Source: Clostridia bacterium (GTDB lineage: Bacteria > Bacillota_A > Clostridia > Christensenellales > Aristaeellaceae). From it: 25,505 bases of DNA. Below the pieces are notes generated by a model. The model made no database searches and was not told where the DNA came from. It saw nothing but the letters and a program-made list of their open reading frames with translations. Below are positions 24,254 through 25,505 of the stretch, one piece after another (position 1 is the first letter of the stretch; every line of letters starts with the position of its first letter). The stretch covers positions 1 through 25,505 of the forward strand of contig JAFUPT010000148.1 of assembly GCA_017481065.1 (NCBI GenBank), given 5' to 3'. A program made the translations under genes and the position numbers.

Positions 24254-24892
24254 ATGGCGAAACGTGGAATGCTGTTTGTCATTTCGGGCCCCGCTGGCGC
24301 GGGCAAATCCGAGATCGTGAAGACCGTACTCAAAAAGCACCCGGACGTGAAGCTGTCCGTGTCCTGCACGACCCGTGCGCCCCGGCCGGGCGAAATCGAT
24401 GGCGTGCACTACCACTTTGTTTCCGACGAGCGCTTCGATGAGCTGGTTTCCCAGGATGCATTCTACGAGTGGGCGCATGTGCACCAGAACCGCTACGGCA
24501 CCCTCAAGAGCGTGGTGCAGGAGCAGCTGGATATGGGCAGCGACCTGATTCTGGAGATTGATGTGCAGGGCTGCCTGCAGGTGCTCCAGCAGGACAAGGA
24601 GGCCGTGGGCATCTTCGTGAGCCCGCCGAGCCGTGAAAACCTGGAAAAGCGGCTGCGCAACCGCGGCACCGAGAGCGAGGAATCCATCCGCGTGCGCCTG
24701 AACAACGTGGCTGGAGAGGTTTCCACCGCCTATAAATATGATTATGTGATCATCCACCAGGATTGGAGCGTGGAGCCCAACGCCCTGGAGATCGCCGCCG
24801 ACGAAGTTTATTCCATCATTACCGCCAAGAGATGCGAGGAGAGCTACCGCGCTGATTTCCTCGATGCTCTGATGAGCCAGCTCAAGGCGTAA
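24254..24892 (+). CDS. gmk: Guanylate kinase
   Basis: 212-residue enzyme that phosphorylates GMP to GDP with ATP, essential for GTP supply. P-loop GPAGAGKS (residues 12-19), GMP-binding SCTTRAPRPGEIDGVHYHF, FYEWAHVHQNRYGTLKS, EIDVQG, the lid RLRNRGTESEESIRVRL, and YDYVIIHQD are all present. Start ATG 24254 with CAGGGA a few bases upstream; earlier starts in the frame lie in the hairpin region. It is 29 bases from rpoZ, and the pair is conserved in Firmicutes. Confidence 0.96.
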   Translation: MAKRGMLFVISGPAGAGKSEIVKTVLKKHPDVKLSVSCTTRAPRPGEIDGVHYHFVSDERFDELVSQDAFYEWAHVHQNRYGTLKSVVQEQLDMGSDLILEIDVQGCLQVLQQDKEAVGIFVSPPSRENLEKRLRNRGTESEESIRVRLNNVAGEVSTAYKYDYVIIHQDWSVEPNALEIAADEVYSIITAKRCEESYRADFLDALMSQLKA

Positions 24893-24921
24893 GCCATTAT
24901 AAAACAGGAGGAATTTGTCCT

Positions 24922-25140
24922 ATGATGACCGAACCGCCCATTGGCGAACTGCTCAAGAAGGTTGATTGCCGCTATACGCTGGCTGTTGAGGCGTCCAAGC
25001 GCGCCCGCGAACTGATCGGCGGCAGCCTGCCCCTGATCGATACCAAGGACAGCAATCCGCTCTCCATCGCCATCGAGGAGATCAATCGCGGCCTGATTTC
25101 TTATTCCCGTGATGACGCCGGCGAGGACGAAGAGAACTGA
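24922..25140 (+). CDS. rpoZ: RNA polymerase omega subunit
   Basis: 72-residue omega subunit that helps assemble RNA polymerase by binding beta-prime. It shows the family features PPIGELLKKVDCRYTLAVEASKRARELI and the conserved NPLSIAIEEINRGLI; the C-terminal tail is acidic. AGGAGG (24906-24911) is 10 bases before ATG 24922; a second ATG directly after it is equally possible. Position between gmk and coaBC is as in other Firmicutes. Confidence 0.93.
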   Translation: MMTEPPIGELLKKVDCRYTLAVEASKRARELIGGSLPLIDTKDSNPLSIAIEEINRGLISYSRDDAGEDEEN

Positions 25141-25172
25141 ACCGTACGCTGCAACAGCATATAATTGATATC

Positions 25173-25213
25173 GCGAAAACCCGATTTTCTTGAAAGAGAG
25201 CATCGGTTTTCGC
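25173..25213 (+). terminator. Hairpin between rpoZ and coaBC (attenuator-like)
   Basis: GCGAAAAC-c-CGAT (25173-25185) pairs with ATCGGTTTTCGC (25202-25213): twelve pairs and one bulge, followed by TTGTTGTGTTG, a weak T-rich tail. It likely gives partial termination, since coaBC starts 33 bases downstream with no other promoter noticed. Confidence 0.6.
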
Positions 25214-25245
25214 TTGTTGTGTTGATGAAAAGGGGGATTTGAACC

Positions 25246-25505
25246 ATGCTGCAGGGCAAGAAGATCGTCGTCGGCGTTACCGGCGGAATCGCGGCTTACA
25301 AGGCCTGCGATCTGGTGAGCCGGCTGAAAAAGCGCGGCGCGCAGGTGCGCGTGGTGCTCACGGAGCATGCCTGCCAGTTTGTGCCGCCGCTCACCTTTGA
25401 AACCCTCAGCGGCAATCCCGCCTATACCGATTCCTTCGATCGCAAGTATGAAATCGGCCATGTTTCCCTGGCGAAGTGGGCGGATCTGTTCATCGTAGCC
25501 CCCGC
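25246..25505 (+). CDS. coaBC: CoaBC, phosphopantothenoylcysteine synthase/decarboxylase (3' end cut by window)
   Basis: Only the first 86 residues are present. They show the flavoprotein decarboxylase (CoaC) N-terminus: KKIVVGVTGGIAAYKACDL, VRVVLTEHACQFVPPLTFETLSG and HVSLAKWADLFIVAPA, in which HVSLAKWAD contains the catalytic His. The full protein normally has about 400 residues with a C-terminal CoaB domain, outside this window. It makes 4'-phosphopantetheine for coenzyme A. AGGGGG (25231-25236) precedes ATG 25246. Confidence 0.94.
   Translation, partial: MLQGKKIVVGVTGGIAAYKACDLVSRLKKRGAQVRVVLTEHACQFVPPLTFETLSGNPAYTDSFDRKYEIGHVSLAKWADLFIVAP

Overview
The window reads as chromosomal DNA from a GC-rich member of the Clostridia, most likely a gut anaerobe. 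This is inferred from the gene set (parA-parB, lepA-hemW, yerC-pcrA-ligA, yicC-gmk-rpoZ-coaBC), strong GGAGG ribosome binding sites, consensus sigma-A promoters, and a TAXI-type TRAP transporter. I cannot name the species. Both ends cut genes: parA lacks its first few codons and coaBC its 3' part.

Layout. 1-2223: parA, parB and a ydcF-like gene on the + strand, the usual origin-side partition genes. 2231-2428: hairpin repeats around a terminator. 2441-3772 (- strand): a VOC protein and a phosphotriesterase-family hydrolase, diverging from a cupin-type glucose-6-phosphate isomerase (4004-4603); two consensus promoters and several palindromes lie between them. 4604-5150: a gene-free stretch with a terminator and a 112-bp direct repeat. 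5224-6129: a nucleotidyltransferase. 6378-9494: TAXI substrate-binding protein and fused TRAP permease, separated by strong hairpins. 9491-9856: two more hairpin arrays. 9951-13092: lepA and hemW, followed closely by a cytoplasmic GH13 glycosidase (13094-14374). 14385-14563: a fourth hairpin array, then an XRE regulator on the - strand. 15103-18428: a small membrane protein, an FGGY kinase, a sigma-factor-like protein with a C-terminal membrane helix, and an unrecognised membrane protein. 18520-23143: yerC-pcrA-ligA, one transcription unit. 23251-25505: yicC, gmk, rpoZ, coaBC.

The strongest unusual signals are: (1) a family of at least 15 short perfect hairpins in four gene-end arrays, whose stems differ while pairing is kept, joined by a conserved AAACCCCTG-like linker with fixed polarity from stop codon to terminator; (2) an in-frame amber codon that removes the last 33 residues of LepA although the downstream reading frame is intact; (3) a 112-bp, 98% identical direct repeat with RNA-like folding at 4703-5067; (4) an FGGY kinase with Ser where the catalytic Asp is expected; (5) a sigma-like protein with a membrane anchor, one base downstream of that kinase. 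No tRNA, rRNA, CRISPR array, transposase or prophage gene was seen.
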